Assembly: GCF_017814975.1 (NCBI RefSeq)
Contig: NZ_JAGIQA010000002.1
Location: 1 to 64,000 of the forward strand
Origin: Cupriavidus consociatus
GTDB lineage: Bacteria > Pseudomonadota > Gammaproteobacteria > Burkholderiales > Burkholderiaceae
DNA: 64,000 nt
Direction: 5' to 3'
Shown here: piece by piece, positions 33,573 to 41,249 of the stretch
How positions within the stretch are numbered: the stretch's first letter is position 1
How the letters are laid out: the number at the start of each line of letters is the position of its first letter
The notes under the pieces: model-generated
Databases searched by the model: none
The model's input: only the letters and a program-made list of their open reading frames with translations
What the model was told of the DNA's origin: nothing
Program-made: the position numbers and the translations under genes

Positions 33573-33959
33573 TCAGACCGGCTTGTGGCCTTCGCCGGTG
33601 CCGGAGCCGAATCCGCCGCCCTGTGCCGGTGCCGCGGCGGGTGCCTGCGCACCGCCCGCGGCCGGCTGGCCGGCCATCGAGGCTGCCGTCACGCCGCCGT
33701 TGCGGCTGGCGATAAAGGCGTTGACGTCTGCTGCGAGATGCTGCGGGGCCAGCACCACTTCCAGGCCCAGCGCCTCGCAGGCAGCGAGGAATGTCGACAT
33801 GCGGGGATCGGCTTGCCCCGATTCTGCCCGCAGGTAGGCTTCCCGCGAGATGCCCGCTTTGCGGGCGACGTCCTCTTGCTTGAGCTTGCGCGCGCGGCGC
33901 AGCGCCCGCAGTTGCCGGAACGGTTCGCTAGCGCCTCTCGGCACGGCTGTACTGTTCAT
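33573..33959 (-). CDS. XRE-family helix-turn-helix regulator
   Basis: This 128-residue protein has a Cro/C1-type helix-turn-helix ('FRQLRALRRARKLKQEDVARKAGISREAYLRAESGQADPRMSTFLAACEALGLEV', about 14-68). A 60-residue Ala/Gly/Pro-rich tail with no recognisable domain follows. Most small XRE regulators act as autorepressors. No toxin gene lies next to it, so an antitoxin role is not supported. The target is unknown. Confidence 0.8.
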   Translation of the reverse strand: MNSTAVPRGASEPFRQLRALRRARKLKQEDVARKAGISREAYLRAESGQADPRMSTFLAACEALGLEVVLAPQHLAADVNAFIASRNGGVTAASMAGQPAAGGAQAPAAAPAQGGGFGSGTGEGHKPV

Positions 33960-34296
33960 GTCGGTCTCCAGTCACCAGTGAAAAAAAGTGCGCGGACGTG
34001 CATTCGAGTATAGAGCACGCAAAGCGTTCCGTATGTAACCGCCGAAACACTTTGTGCAGATTTCTTCCAAGTCCGCAATTCGCCTCTTGCCCCGGCCGGC
34101 AAACGGAAGGCAAAAGGCCGCATCGTGCACAACGTCGCCGCATCGCCAAGAAATTAACGACCCTTGCCGGTTTGCGTTGACGTCACACGCCCTGCGTATG
34201 ACGTTATGGCCTTCGCTGCACAACTTCGCAAGTCGGGGCAACTACCATGCATCCGGTTTCGTTGACAAACCGACCGGTCGTGCTATTCTGCACAAC
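33960..34296. other. 337-bp divergent regulatory region between XRE and TetR genes
   Basis: This region separates two divergent regulators. Its right end holds the TetR promoter-operator (34262-34289). Its left part (about 33975-34080) is relatively AT-rich and probably carries the XRE promoter. No gene is convincing in it. Confidence 0.55.
34262..34289 (+). promoter_or_regulatory. Promoter and operator of the TetR-family gene
   Basis: TTGACA (34262-34267), a 16-bp spacer and TATTCT (34284-34289) form a good sigma-70 promoter. The palindrome CGACCGGTCG (34271-34280) fills the spacer, so a bound repressor would block polymerase. The core ACCGACCGGTCGTGC (34269-34283) recurs in reverse, with one mismatch, at 34992-35006. 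Confidence 0.8.
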
Positions 34297-34902
34297 ATGC
34301 AAAAGGGACAACACACCCGCCACGCGATCATCCAGCAGGCGCTCGACACCGCGACCAAGGTCGGCTTCGAGCAGCTGTCGCTGGCCACGCTCGCCGCGGA
34401 CACCAATATGTCCAAGAGCGGCCTGTATGCGCACTTCAAGTCCAAGGAGGCGTTGCAGCAGGCCGTGCTGGACCGCGCCATCGAACGCTTCGGCGAGATC
34501 GTGGTGCGGCCGGCAATGCGCCAGCCACGCGGCATGCCGCGGCTGGAGGCTCTCTTCGAGGGCTACCTGGAGTGGCTGGGCGGGACGGTGACGCAGGGCC
34601 GGTGCCTCTTCATGGCGCTGGGGCAGGAATACCGCGACCGGCCGGGAACGATCCGGGATCTGGTGGTGCAGTCGCTGAAGGACTGGCACAGCACCGTGGC
34701 GCGCGTGGTGGCCGATGCGATCGACGAAGGCCAGTTCGGCACGGTCGTGGAGCCGCGGCAGTTTGCCTTCGAGCTGTCAGGCATCGGCATGGCGTTCCAG
34801 CAGTCATTCAAACTGCTGGGCCGAGCCGATGCCGAGGCCATGGCGCGGCGCGCGTTTGGCGCGCTGGTGGCACGCGCCGCCGAGGGCGCGACGCCGGGCT
34901 GA
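34297..34902 (+). CDS. TetR/AcrR-family transcriptional regulator
   Basis: This 201-residue repressor has the N-terminal TetR helix-turn-helix ('HAIIQQALDTATKVGFEQLSLATLAADTNMSKSGLYAHFKSKEALQQAVLDRA', about 8-60) and an all-helical ligand domain with 'GCLFMAL'-like 'GRCLFMALGQEYRDRPG'. The ATG at 34297 follows directly on a promoter whose spacer contains a palindrome, so it likely represses itself. A matching operator before the next gene suggests that it also controls the alpha/beta hydrolase unit. The ligand is unknown. It is followed by an intrinsic terminator. Confidence 0.9.
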   Translation: MQKGQHTRHAIIQQALDTATKVGFEQLSLATLAADTNMSKSGLYAHFKSKEALQQAVLDRAIERFGEIVVRPAMRQPRGMPRLEALFEGYLEWLGGTVTQGRCLFMALGQEYRDRPGTIRDLVVQSLKDWHSTVARVVADAIDEGQFGTVVEPRQFAFELSGIGMAFQQSFKLLGRADAEAMARRAFGALVARAAEGATPG

Positions 34903-34929
34903 GGGAAAAACCAGGAAACGACAAATTGG

Positions 34930-34980
34930 CGCCGGCACTATCCCGCTGGCGGGCAAACAGCCTTCCGGCGGCTTTTTTTA
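34930..34980 (+). terminator. Intrinsic terminator after the TetR-family gene
   Basis: Outer arms CGCCGG (34930-34935) and CCGGCG (34965-34970) enclose a CCCGC-TG-GCGGG hairpin (34942-34953), and the structure is followed by seven T residues (34973-34979). Confidence 0.75.
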
Positions 34981-34991
34981 TACTAAAAAAA

Positions 34992-35009
34992 GCACGACTG
35001 GTCGGTCTT
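34992..35009 (-). promoter_or_regulatory. Second TetR operator, upstream of the alpha/beta hydrolase gene
   Basis: GCACGACTGGTCGGT (34992-35006) is the reverse complement of the TetR-gene operator core with 14 of 15 matches. It lies after the terminator and about 85 bp before the hydrolase start; a TTAAAAT sequence at 35008-35014 could be a -10 box. Confidence 0.7.
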
Positions 35010-35091
35010 AAAATGCGCGCGGAGAGCCGCCGGCTGGCGCCGGCTCCAATGATGCCGCGCCAATCCAAGCAACCGATTGGAGGTGCAGGTC

Positions 35092-36075
35092 GTGACGCAA
35101 GCAGTCTCTTCCCCTTCCCCGGCGACTACCGCCGCCCCGGCGCCCGGCGCCAGGCCACCAGGTAACCGACCCGTCGCCCTGCCCGCCTGGCAGCGGCTAC
35201 GCTGGCAGGCGGGCAGCCTGGTATCGCCATCCGCGACCGCGCGTGCGCTCGAGCGCCTTTGGTTCACGCCGCCGCGTGCCGCCCCGACGTCGGCTGCCCG
35301 CCGCTTCCTGGACAGCGCCCGCAGCGACTGGGCCCTGGTGACCGGTCACGGGCCCAGCCGCCGGGTGCGCGTCTACCGTTGGGGCGATTCCGGCCCGGTG
35401 GTATTGCTCGCCCACGGCTGGGGCGGCCATGCCGGGCAGTGGCATGCGGCGGCCGACAGCCTGGTGGCAGCCGGGATGCGCGTGGTGGCCTTCGATGCGC
35501 TGTCGCATGGCGCTTCCGATGCAGGCACGCGCGGCGCGGCGCAGACCTCTGTGCTCGAAATGTCGCGCTCGCTGCTGGCCGCCGCCTGGCACGCCGGGCC
35601 GGTCCACGCCGTGGTAGCACATTCGCTCGGCGGCGCGGCCACCGCCCTGGCATTGCGCGAGGGCCTGCCGGCACGCGCCACGGTGCTGCTCGGTGCGCCG
35701 GCCGACATGCACGCCGCATGCGCGGCGCTGGCCTGGCAGCTCGGTATCGCGCCTGCCGTGCTGGCACGGATGCAGCGGCAGAGCGAGCGTTGGCTCGGCA
35801 TGCCATGGTCCGCGTTCAACGTACCGGAAATCGGGCGCTCGCGCCCGGTGCCGCCGACGCTGGTGATCCATGACCGTGGCGACAAGGAGGTGCGCTGGGA
35901 AGACGGGGCCGCGATCGCCGGCGCCTGGCCCGGCGCGGAACTAGTCACCACCGAGGGGCTGGGCCATCGCCGCATCCTGCAGGATTCCGCAGTGATCGAC
36001 CGGATCGCCGCCTTTGTCCGGCCCATGGCCGCAGGCACGGTGACAGCGCCGACGGCCGCCATCGCAATGAATTGA
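35092..36075 (+). CDS. Alpha/beta-hydrolase fold protein
   Basis: This 327-residue hydrolase has the oxyanion-hole motif 'LLAHGWGGHAGQW', the nucleophile elbow 'VVAHSLGGAA' (A-H-S-L-G, with Ala replacing the first Gly of GxSxG), an acid residue in 'IHDRGDKEV' and the final catalytic His in 'EGLGHRRIL'. It is probably cytoplasmic, with a Pro/Ala-rich N-terminus. GTG at 35092 is the start because GGAGGT lies 7 nt upstream; an in-frame TTG 15 bp earlier overlaps that ribosome site. A TetR operator upstream and the DUF2917 gene 14 bp downstream suggest a small inducible unit. The substrate is unknown. Confidence 0.85.
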   Translation: MTQAVSSPSPATTAAPAPGARPPGNRPVALPAWQRLRWQAGSLVSPSATARALERLWFTPPRAAPTSAARRFLDSARSDWALVTGHGPSRRVRVYRWGDSGPVVLLAHGWGGHAGQWHAAADSLVAAGMRVVAFDALSHGASDAGTRGAAQTSVLEMSRSLLAAAWHAGPVHAVVAHSLGGAATALALREGLPARATVLLGAPADMHAACAALAWQLGIAPAVLARMQRQSERWLGMPWSAFNVPEIGRSRPVPPTLVIHDRGDKEVRWEDGAAIAGAWPGAELVTTEGLGHRRILQDSAVIDRIAAFVRPMAAGTVTAPTAAIAMN

Positions 36076-36089
36076 ACCCGGAGAACATC

Positions 36090-36419
36090 ATGTTCCTGGT
36101 AAGCAACGATATGACCGCCACCCTGCCCGCACGCAGTTCTCTGCGGCTGGTGGCCGACGCGGGCGAGCACGTCGCGGTGCGCTGTACCGAGGGCGAGTTG
36201 TGGCTGATCCGTGACGGGGATCCGAAAGACACATCCCTCGCCGCCAGCGAATCGTTCACGGTGCCAGAGGCGGCCACCGTGGAGCTCTATGCCATCACCC
36301 GTGCCAGCGTGCGTGTCACGCGCTGCAGGACGGGAGCGGCGGGGGCGCGCGGCTGGCGGCACTGGCTTGCACGTTTCCTCCCGAGGCAACGTGCCGGCTA
36401 CGCGGGTACCCCCCGCTGA
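36090..36419 (+). CDS. DUF2917 family protein
   Basis: This 109-residue protein has the DUF2917 core 'LRLVADAGEHVAVRCTEGELWLIRDGDPKDTSLAASESFTVPEAATVELYAI' (about 16-67), a small cupin-like beta fold of unknown function, then a basic tail. GGAG is 8 nt before the ATG. It is co-transcribed with the hydrolase. Confidence 0.8.
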   Translation: MFLVSNDMTATLPARSSLRLVADAGEHVAVRCTEGELWLIRDGDPKDTSLAASESFTVPEAATVELYAITRASVRVTRCRTGAAGARGWRHWLARFLPRQRAGYAGTPR

Positions 36420-36538
36420 GCCTCCACACCCTCGTCTGCAGGCACCTGCGCGCTCGCGCGTTGGTGGACGGCTGTGATTTCAGGCGGTTAATTGCATTAT
36501 CGCCGACGGGCGGCGTACCGCCCGTATCCGGCTCCGGC

Positions 36539-36880
36539 TCAGATCCGCAGCGCCGCCAGCATCCCGCGCGCGATCGGCTGCAGCCAGCCGCGCCGCCATG
36601 TCAGCGTGAAGGCGACCGCCATCGCGCCGGCCATCATCGCCAGCGCCCACAACAGCACGCCAAAGCCGGCGCCGTTGCCCGGCAGTGCGGCCGCGGCGCC
36701 AAAGGCCACCAGCGCCCAGGCCGCGCCGCGCAGGCGCCGGCACAACCGGTCCGGCAAATCGCCGCCCTGCCCCGATAGCTCGTTCCAGTGCCGCTCACTG
36801 GCGCAGGCAAACAGCACGAACGCGCCATACGCGCACAGTGCCAGCGCGATCAGCAACAGGTGGTCAAGCGCATTCGGCAT
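36539..36880 (-). CDS. DUF3325 membrane protein of the iron-uptake locus
   Basis: This 113-residue protein has three hydrophobic segments (about 8-28, 52-68, 72-92) and the conserved 'ASERHWNELSGQ' motif between helices one and two. DUF3325 proteins are regularly encoded beside PepSY-type membrane proteins and TonB receptors in Gram-negative iron-uptake loci. The role is unknown. The start overlaps the PepSY gene end by 17 bp, so it is the last gene of the operon. Confidence 0.82.
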   Translation of the reverse strand: MPNALDHLLLIALALCAYGAFVLFACASERHWNELSGQGGDLPDRLCRRLRGAAWALVAFGAAAALPGNGAGFGVLLWALAMMAGAMAVAFTLTWRRGWLQPIARGMLAALRI

Positions 36881-38486
36881 GATCTGCCTCCTCCAGGTCT
36901 GGAGCAGCCGCCACGCGGGCCGCTTCCACTTGCCTGACCCGGCGTGCCGTCGTCAGGGCCAGCGCGCCGGTCAGCAGCAGCGCGATATCGACACCCGCCA
37001 CGGCAAACTGCCCGCGGGCCAGCGCCCGCGGCAGCCAGTCGCCGGTGGTGAGGCCGTTGCACACCGGCGCTGCCAGCGCCAGCACGGCGATCGCCAGGCA
37101 TTGCTGACGCCACGGCACCAGCGTGCGGCTGCCGGGCCGCATCGCCACACGCGCGTGGATGGCGGTGGCCAGCCAGACCAGGAAGAACAACCCGGCCTCG
37201 ATGAACTCGCGCGACGGCAGTGTCATCGGCAGCAACCGATTGGCCACCATCATCGCCAGCGTCGCGATCACCAGCCCGGTCGTCATGGCCGCGGTGACCG
37301 CGGCGGCCAGGCGCACGCCGCGCTCGCCATGGCGCGCATGGCGCTTGTCGAGCCAGTACAGCTGGCCCGTGCCGATCAGCACGCAACCGGCCAGCCCGCC
37401 CAGGAAGTACAGCCAGCGCAGCGGCCAGTGGTCGAAGGCAATGAAATGCATGCCGGTCAGGAAACGCTGCGTGGTCGCCGCGGGCTGCAGCGGCGCGTGG
37501 TGCAGCAGCGCCCCGGTGGCGCCGTCGAAGTAGGCGGCGTCGTCCGCCAGGCTGACGCGGTCGCCCACCGAGCGGCTGACCTTGACCACCGCGTTGGCGT
37601 CGCCCGGGTTCCAGACGCGGATCGCGGCAGGCGCCGCCCCGCCCCAGCGCGCGCGCGCCGCCTCGACCATCGGACCGAGCGGCGCCATCGGCGCGGCCAC
37701 GCCCGCGGCCTGCCGCGAATAGCCCGACAAGGCCTGCTCGTAGAAGGCATTGGGCTGCTGGTACAGCGCGTTGATGCCGGCCGGGATCAGGATCATGTAG
37801 ACGATGCAGATGCCGGAGAAGGAAATCACCGCATGGAACGGCAGCGCCAGCACGCCGGTCAGGTTGTGCAGGTCGAGCAGGCTGCGCTGCAATTGCTTGC
37901 GCGGCCGGAAGGTGAAGAAATCGCGGAAGATGCGCACGTGCACGATCACGCCGGACACGATCGCGGCCAGCATTGCCATCGCAGCCAGCCCCACCAGCCA
38001 GTAGCCGATGTTCCACACGCGCAGGTGCAGGTTGTAGTGCAGCGGGTAGAAGAAGGACGATGCCCCCAGCGTGCCGACATCCGGCAGCAGCGCGCCGGCG
38101 CGCGGGTCGGCCAGCCGGATCTGTCCGCCGGCCGCGGCATAGCGCACGCGGGCGATCATCACCGGCGTGCGCGCCTCGGGCAGCGTTACGGCCCATTCGC
38201 GCAGCGGCTTGCCGGCGGCCAGCGCGTCCACCGCGCGCAGCACCACGGTGTCGATATCGATGGTGACTGGTGCGGCTTCGATGCGCGTGGCCGGCATCAT
38301 CCAGCGGTCGACCTCGCGGTCGAACACCGCGACCGACCCCATGAAAAAGGCCACCATCAGCACGCCGCCGAGCAGCACGCCGATCCAGGTATGCGCCCAG
38401 GTCATGGCCTGGCGCAGCCCGCCTTCGTGTGCCGCAGTCTTGTTCGCCGCGGCACGGCTATTGTTCTTGCGCACGGTCTTGCTCAC
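36864..38486 (-). CDS. PepSY-domain membrane protein (iron-regulated, putative siderophore-linked reductase)
   Basis: This protein of about 540 residues has a PepSY_TM layout: a first helix ('TWAHTWIGVLLGGVLMVAFFMGSVAVFD'), a periplasmic PepSY part, further helices ('NIGYWLVGLAAMAMLAAIVSGVIVH', 'FHAVISFSGICIVYMILI') and several at the C-terminus. Histidines near membrane faces ('LHNLTGVLALPFHA', 'LHYNLHL') suit heme binding. Homologues beside siderophore receptors are thought to reduce ferric-siderophore iron in the periplasm. The GTG start at 38486 overlaps the DUF3649 stop (GTGA) and is preferred over an upstream in-frame ATG inside that gene. Confidence 0.82.
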   Translation of the reverse strand: MSKTVRKNNSRAAANKTAAHEGGLRQAMTWAHTWIGVLLGGVLMVAFFMGSVAVFDREVDRWMMPATRIEAAPVTIDIDTVVLRAVDALAAGKPLREWAVTLPEARTPVMIARVRYAAAGGQIRLADPRAGALLPDVGTLGASSFFYPLHYNLHLRVWNIGYWLVGLAAMAMLAAIVSGVIVHVRIFRDFFTFRPRKQLQRSLLDLHNLTGVLALPFHAVISFSGICIVYMILIPAGINALYQQPNAFYEQALSGYSRQAAGVAAPMAPLGPMVEAARARWGGAAPAAIRVWNPGDANAVVKVSRSVGDRVSLADDAAYFDGATGALLHHAPLQPAATTQRFLTGMHFIAFDHWPLRWLYFLGGLAGCVLIGTGQLYWLDKRHARHGERGVRLAAAVTAAMTTGLVIATLAMMVANRLLPMTLPSREFIEAGLFFLVWLATAIHARVAMRPGSRTLVPWRQQCLAIAVLALAAPVCNGLTTGDWLPRALARGQFAVAGVDIALLLTGALALTTARRVRQVEAARVAAAPDLEEADHAECA

Positions 38487-38806
38487 GCCAGCCGCTCCCC
38501 GAGCCTTTGCGCCACGCCGGCGCCGATAACCGCGCCGGCCGCCAGCACCAGCCACACGCGACACAGCCGCCGCGTCACCAGCGCCCACAGCGACATCAGC
38601 GGGAACAGCAGGAACGCAAGCATCGAAAACCAGAGCACAGCTTCGCTGCGCGCCAGGCCCAGGCGCCAGCCAAGCACGGCGCCACCGGCGGTGACGCCCC
38701 AGGTGAAAGCGTAGCTGCCGGCCAGGGCGGCCAGCGCGCGAGCGGTCATCGCCAGCGCCGGACCCATGGCGCTGCGCAACGGCAGGGATGAGGGACTATT
38801 GTTCAT
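38483..38806 (-). CDS. DUF3649 membrane protein of the iron-uptake locus
   Basis: This protein of about 107 residues has three hydrophobic segments ('LAALAGSYAFTWGVTAGGAVLG', 'AVLWFSMLAFLLFPLMSLWAL', 'VWLVLAAGAVIGAGVA'). DUF3649 genes are typical partners of PepSY_TM and DUF3325 genes next to TonB receptors. The ATG at 38806 is used; a GTG 18 bp upstream is also possible, and neither has a strong ribosome site. It is 69 bp after the receptor gene in the same direction. Confidence 0.78.
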   Translation of the reverse strand: MNNSPSSLPLRSAMGPALAMTARALAALAGSYAFTWGVTAGGAVLGWRLGLARSEAVLWFSMLAFLLFPLMSLWALVTRRLCRVWLVLAAGAVIGAGVAQRLGERLA

Positions 38807-38875
38807 TGGAATATCCAGCAACACGCGGCCGGCGTGGCGGTGCGATCTTGCCGCACTGCCACGCCGGCACCGCGC

Positions 38876-41149
38876 TTACATCTTCATGCGCACGGTGAAC
38901 ATCGCCGCGCGCGGCTGGCCATAGATGTTGCCTTCGCGCGGGTTGTTGATCCGCGCATAGTAGCTGCGGTCGAACAGGTTGGTCAGATTCAGGTCGGCCG
39001 AGACATGCTTGTTGAAGTCATAGCCGATCGCCGCATCGAAGGTCGCATAGCCGCCTCGGCGCAGCGTGACCGCGCCGATCGGCGCCGGGAACAGCGCGGT
39101 GTTCTGCACGTGGCTGACCGCGGTCATGCCGCCGCCGATGCGCCAGCGCTTGAAGTCGCCGGGCAGGCGGTACTGCGTCCACAGCTTGAACAGGTGCTTG
39201 GGCGCAATCGCCGAGAACGCCGTGTTGAGCTGGCCGGAGCGGTCCTGCAGGTCGGTGGTGACGTTGAAGGTATAGCCGGCGTAGACGGTCCAGTTCGGCG
39301 TGATGCGGCCGCTGGCCTCCAGCTCGAAGCCCTGGCTCCTGGTCTCGCCCTGCGACACGTAGAATGGGTTGCTCGGGTTGGTGGTGTTGACGTAGTCGAC
39401 CGTGGCGCGGCCGGTCTCGCGCACCTGGAACAGCGCCACCGAGGTGTTCAGCGCGCCTTCGAAGAACTCGCCCTTCACGCCCACTTCATACTGCTTGCCC
39501 TTGATCGGATCGACCAGGTTGCCGCTGGCGGTGAAATACTCGTCCTGCGGCTGGAAGATCTCGGCGTAGCTCGCGTAGGCCGACCAGTGCTCGGTGAAGT
39601 CGTAGATCAGCCCGGCGAAGGGGGTGAACTTGGCGTTGATGTCGTCTTGCCTGGTCAAGCTGGCGGTCGGCGTGTACTGGCGCGCATTGATATCCCACCA
39701 GCTCAGGCGCCCGCCCAGCACCAGGGTCACCGGGTCCAGCAGCGAGAAGCGTGCGTCGCCGTAGACGCCATATTGCCGGGTGCTGGTCGTGGTGCCCGAG
39801 CCATTGGGCGTGAAGACCGGCTTGGCGAAGTCGCTGCGCGGGCTGAAGACGTTCACGACCTGCGAGAAGGGCGTCGAAGAGTAGCGCGGGTCGCGTCGCT
39901 CCGAGTCCGAGAAATTGAAGCCGATCAGCGCCTTGTGCCGGCGCCCGAACAGCGAGAACGGACCGTTGGCATAGACGTCGAAGCTGGTCTGCTCTTGCGT
40001 GTAGGTCTGCTTGGCCGCAAACAGCGTAGTGGTGTTGACGCCCGGAATGACCGGCGAGTAGGCGTACGCCTGCTCGCGATGCATCTGGTTGTTGAGGTAG
40101 CGCAGCGCGCCCTTGACCTGCCAGCCGCTGTCGAACTTGTGCTCCAGCTCGGCAAAGGCCGAGGTCGTATAGAAGTGGTCGCTGTTCCAGTCAGCGCCGA
40201 GGTAGGTCGAGCGCGGCACGTCGAGCAGGCTCGCCTGGCGCGTAACCGGGTTGTAGTAGGCCGGCAGCGTCCACGGCTGGCGTCCCTCCGAGTCCTGGTA
40301 GCTCGCGCCCACCGTCACCATGGTGCTGGGCGTAATGTCGTACTCGACCACGCCATAGAGCGCACCGGTGCGCATATTGGCCTTGTCGATGAACGAGTCC
40401 TTGTCCTGGAAAGCGCCGGTCAGGCGCGCGCGCAGCGTGCCGTCGGCATTCAGCGCACCGCCGGCGTCGATCTCGGCGCGGTAGTTGTTCCACGACCCTA
40501 CCGACAGCGCTCCCTGCACCTGCGTCTCGCGCGTGGGCTTCTTGCGCACCAGGTTGATCGCGCCGCCGGTCTTGCCGGCGCCGGACAGCAGGCCGGACGG
40601 GCCCTTCAGCACTTCGACGCGGTCGATCATCGACAGGTCGGGCTGCACGGTGTTGCGCCAGTCATACTTGGTCGGCACGCCATCCAGCAGGAAGGTGTCG
40701 ATCTCCAGGCCGCGCGAATAGTAGATGGTGCGTTCCTGGTCGCGCTTTTCCACGAACACGCCGGTGGCCTGCGCCAGCGCGTCTTCCAGCGTCACCAGAT
40801 TCTGTTCCCTGATGCGCTCGCTGTTGACCACGGTCACCGATTGCGGGACTTCGCGCGCGGTCAGCGGCACCTTGCTGCCGGCCGTCGTCGGCGGGTTGAC
40901 CGGATTCTCGCGCACGCCGTTGACTGTCACCGCCGGCAGCGCATGCTCCGAAGGCCTGGCAGCGCTGCCGGTAGGGGCAGCGGCCGTTGCCGGCGTCGTT
41001 CCCGTGGTGGCTTCCTGTCCAAAAGCCGATGCGCTGAAGACCAGGCCGACCGCGGCCGGGATCCAGCGCATGGCAGTGCGGCACGACGTTGCGGCCACGT
41101 TCCGTGCTGCCCGCGCGCGTGCGTTCGCGCGTCTGTTGCTGTGTTTCAT
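38876..41149 (-). CDS. TonB-dependent siderophore receptor
   Basis: This 757-residue outer-membrane barrel has a signal peptide (cleavage near 'ASAFGQ', about residue 44), a plug domain ('TAREVPQSVTVVNSERIREQNLVTLEDALAQATGVFV', 'RGLEIDTFLLDGVP', 'IDRVEVLKGPSGLLSGAGKTGGAINLV') and a barrel ending in 'AAMFTVRMKM'. There is no N-terminal STN signalling domain, so it is a plain transporter not linked to a surface-signalling sigma factor. It lies in the siderophore operon and probably takes up the ferric lipopeptide made by the neighbouring NRPS. Confidence 0.93.
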   Translation of the reverse strand: MKHSNRRANARARAARNVAATSCRTAMRWIPAAVGLVFSASAFGQEATTGTTPATAAAPTGSAARPSEHALPAVTVNGVRENPVNPPTTAGSKVPLTAREVPQSVTVVNSERIREQNLVTLEDALAQATGVFVEKRDQERTIYYSRGLEIDTFLLDGVPTKYDWRNTVQPDLSMIDRVEVLKGPSGLLSGAGKTGGAINLVRKKPTRETQVQGALSVGSWNNYRAEIDAGGALNADGTLRARLTGAFQDKDSFIDKANMRTGALYGVVEYDITPSTMVTVGASYQDSEGRQPWTLPAYYNPVTRQASLLDVPRSTYLGADWNSDHFYTTSAFAELEHKFDSGWQVKGALRYLNNQMHREQAYAYSPVIPGVNTTTLFAAKQTYTQEQTSFDVYANGPFSLFGRRHKALIGFNFSDSERRDPRYSSTPFSQVVNVFSPRSDFAKPVFTPNGSGTTTSTRQYGVYGDARFSLLDPVTLVLGGRLSWWDINARQYTPTASLTRQDDINAKFTPFAGLIYDFTEHWSAYASYAEIFQPQDEYFTASGNLVDPIKGKQYEVGVKGEFFEGALNTSVALFQVRETGRATVDYVNTTNPSNPFYVSQGETRSQGFELEASGRITPNWTVYAGYTFNVTTDLQDRSGQLNTAFSAIAPKHLFKLWTQYRLPGDFKRWRIGGGMTAVSHVQNTALFPAPIGAVTLRRGGYATFDAAIGYDFNKHVSADLNLTNLFDRSYYARINNPREGNIYGQPRAAMFTVRMKM

Positions 41150-41249
41150 GCCCGTCTTACTCCCCTGCTCTGTTGTTGAATGAAATTGGCCATGCGAGCC
41201 GGCTGGCGGGCCGACGGCCCGCCGCCGCTACGTGATCTTGTTCTTGTGT

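Noticed and set aside
33573..33959. XRE protein as the antitoxin of a toxin-antitoxin pair
   Set aside because: No small toxin-like gene is adjacent on either side.
36864..38588. Start of the PepSY protein at 38588
   Set aside because: That start lies inside the DUF3649 gene and adds a basic non-conserved leader; the GTG at 38486 gives the usual 4-bp overlap.
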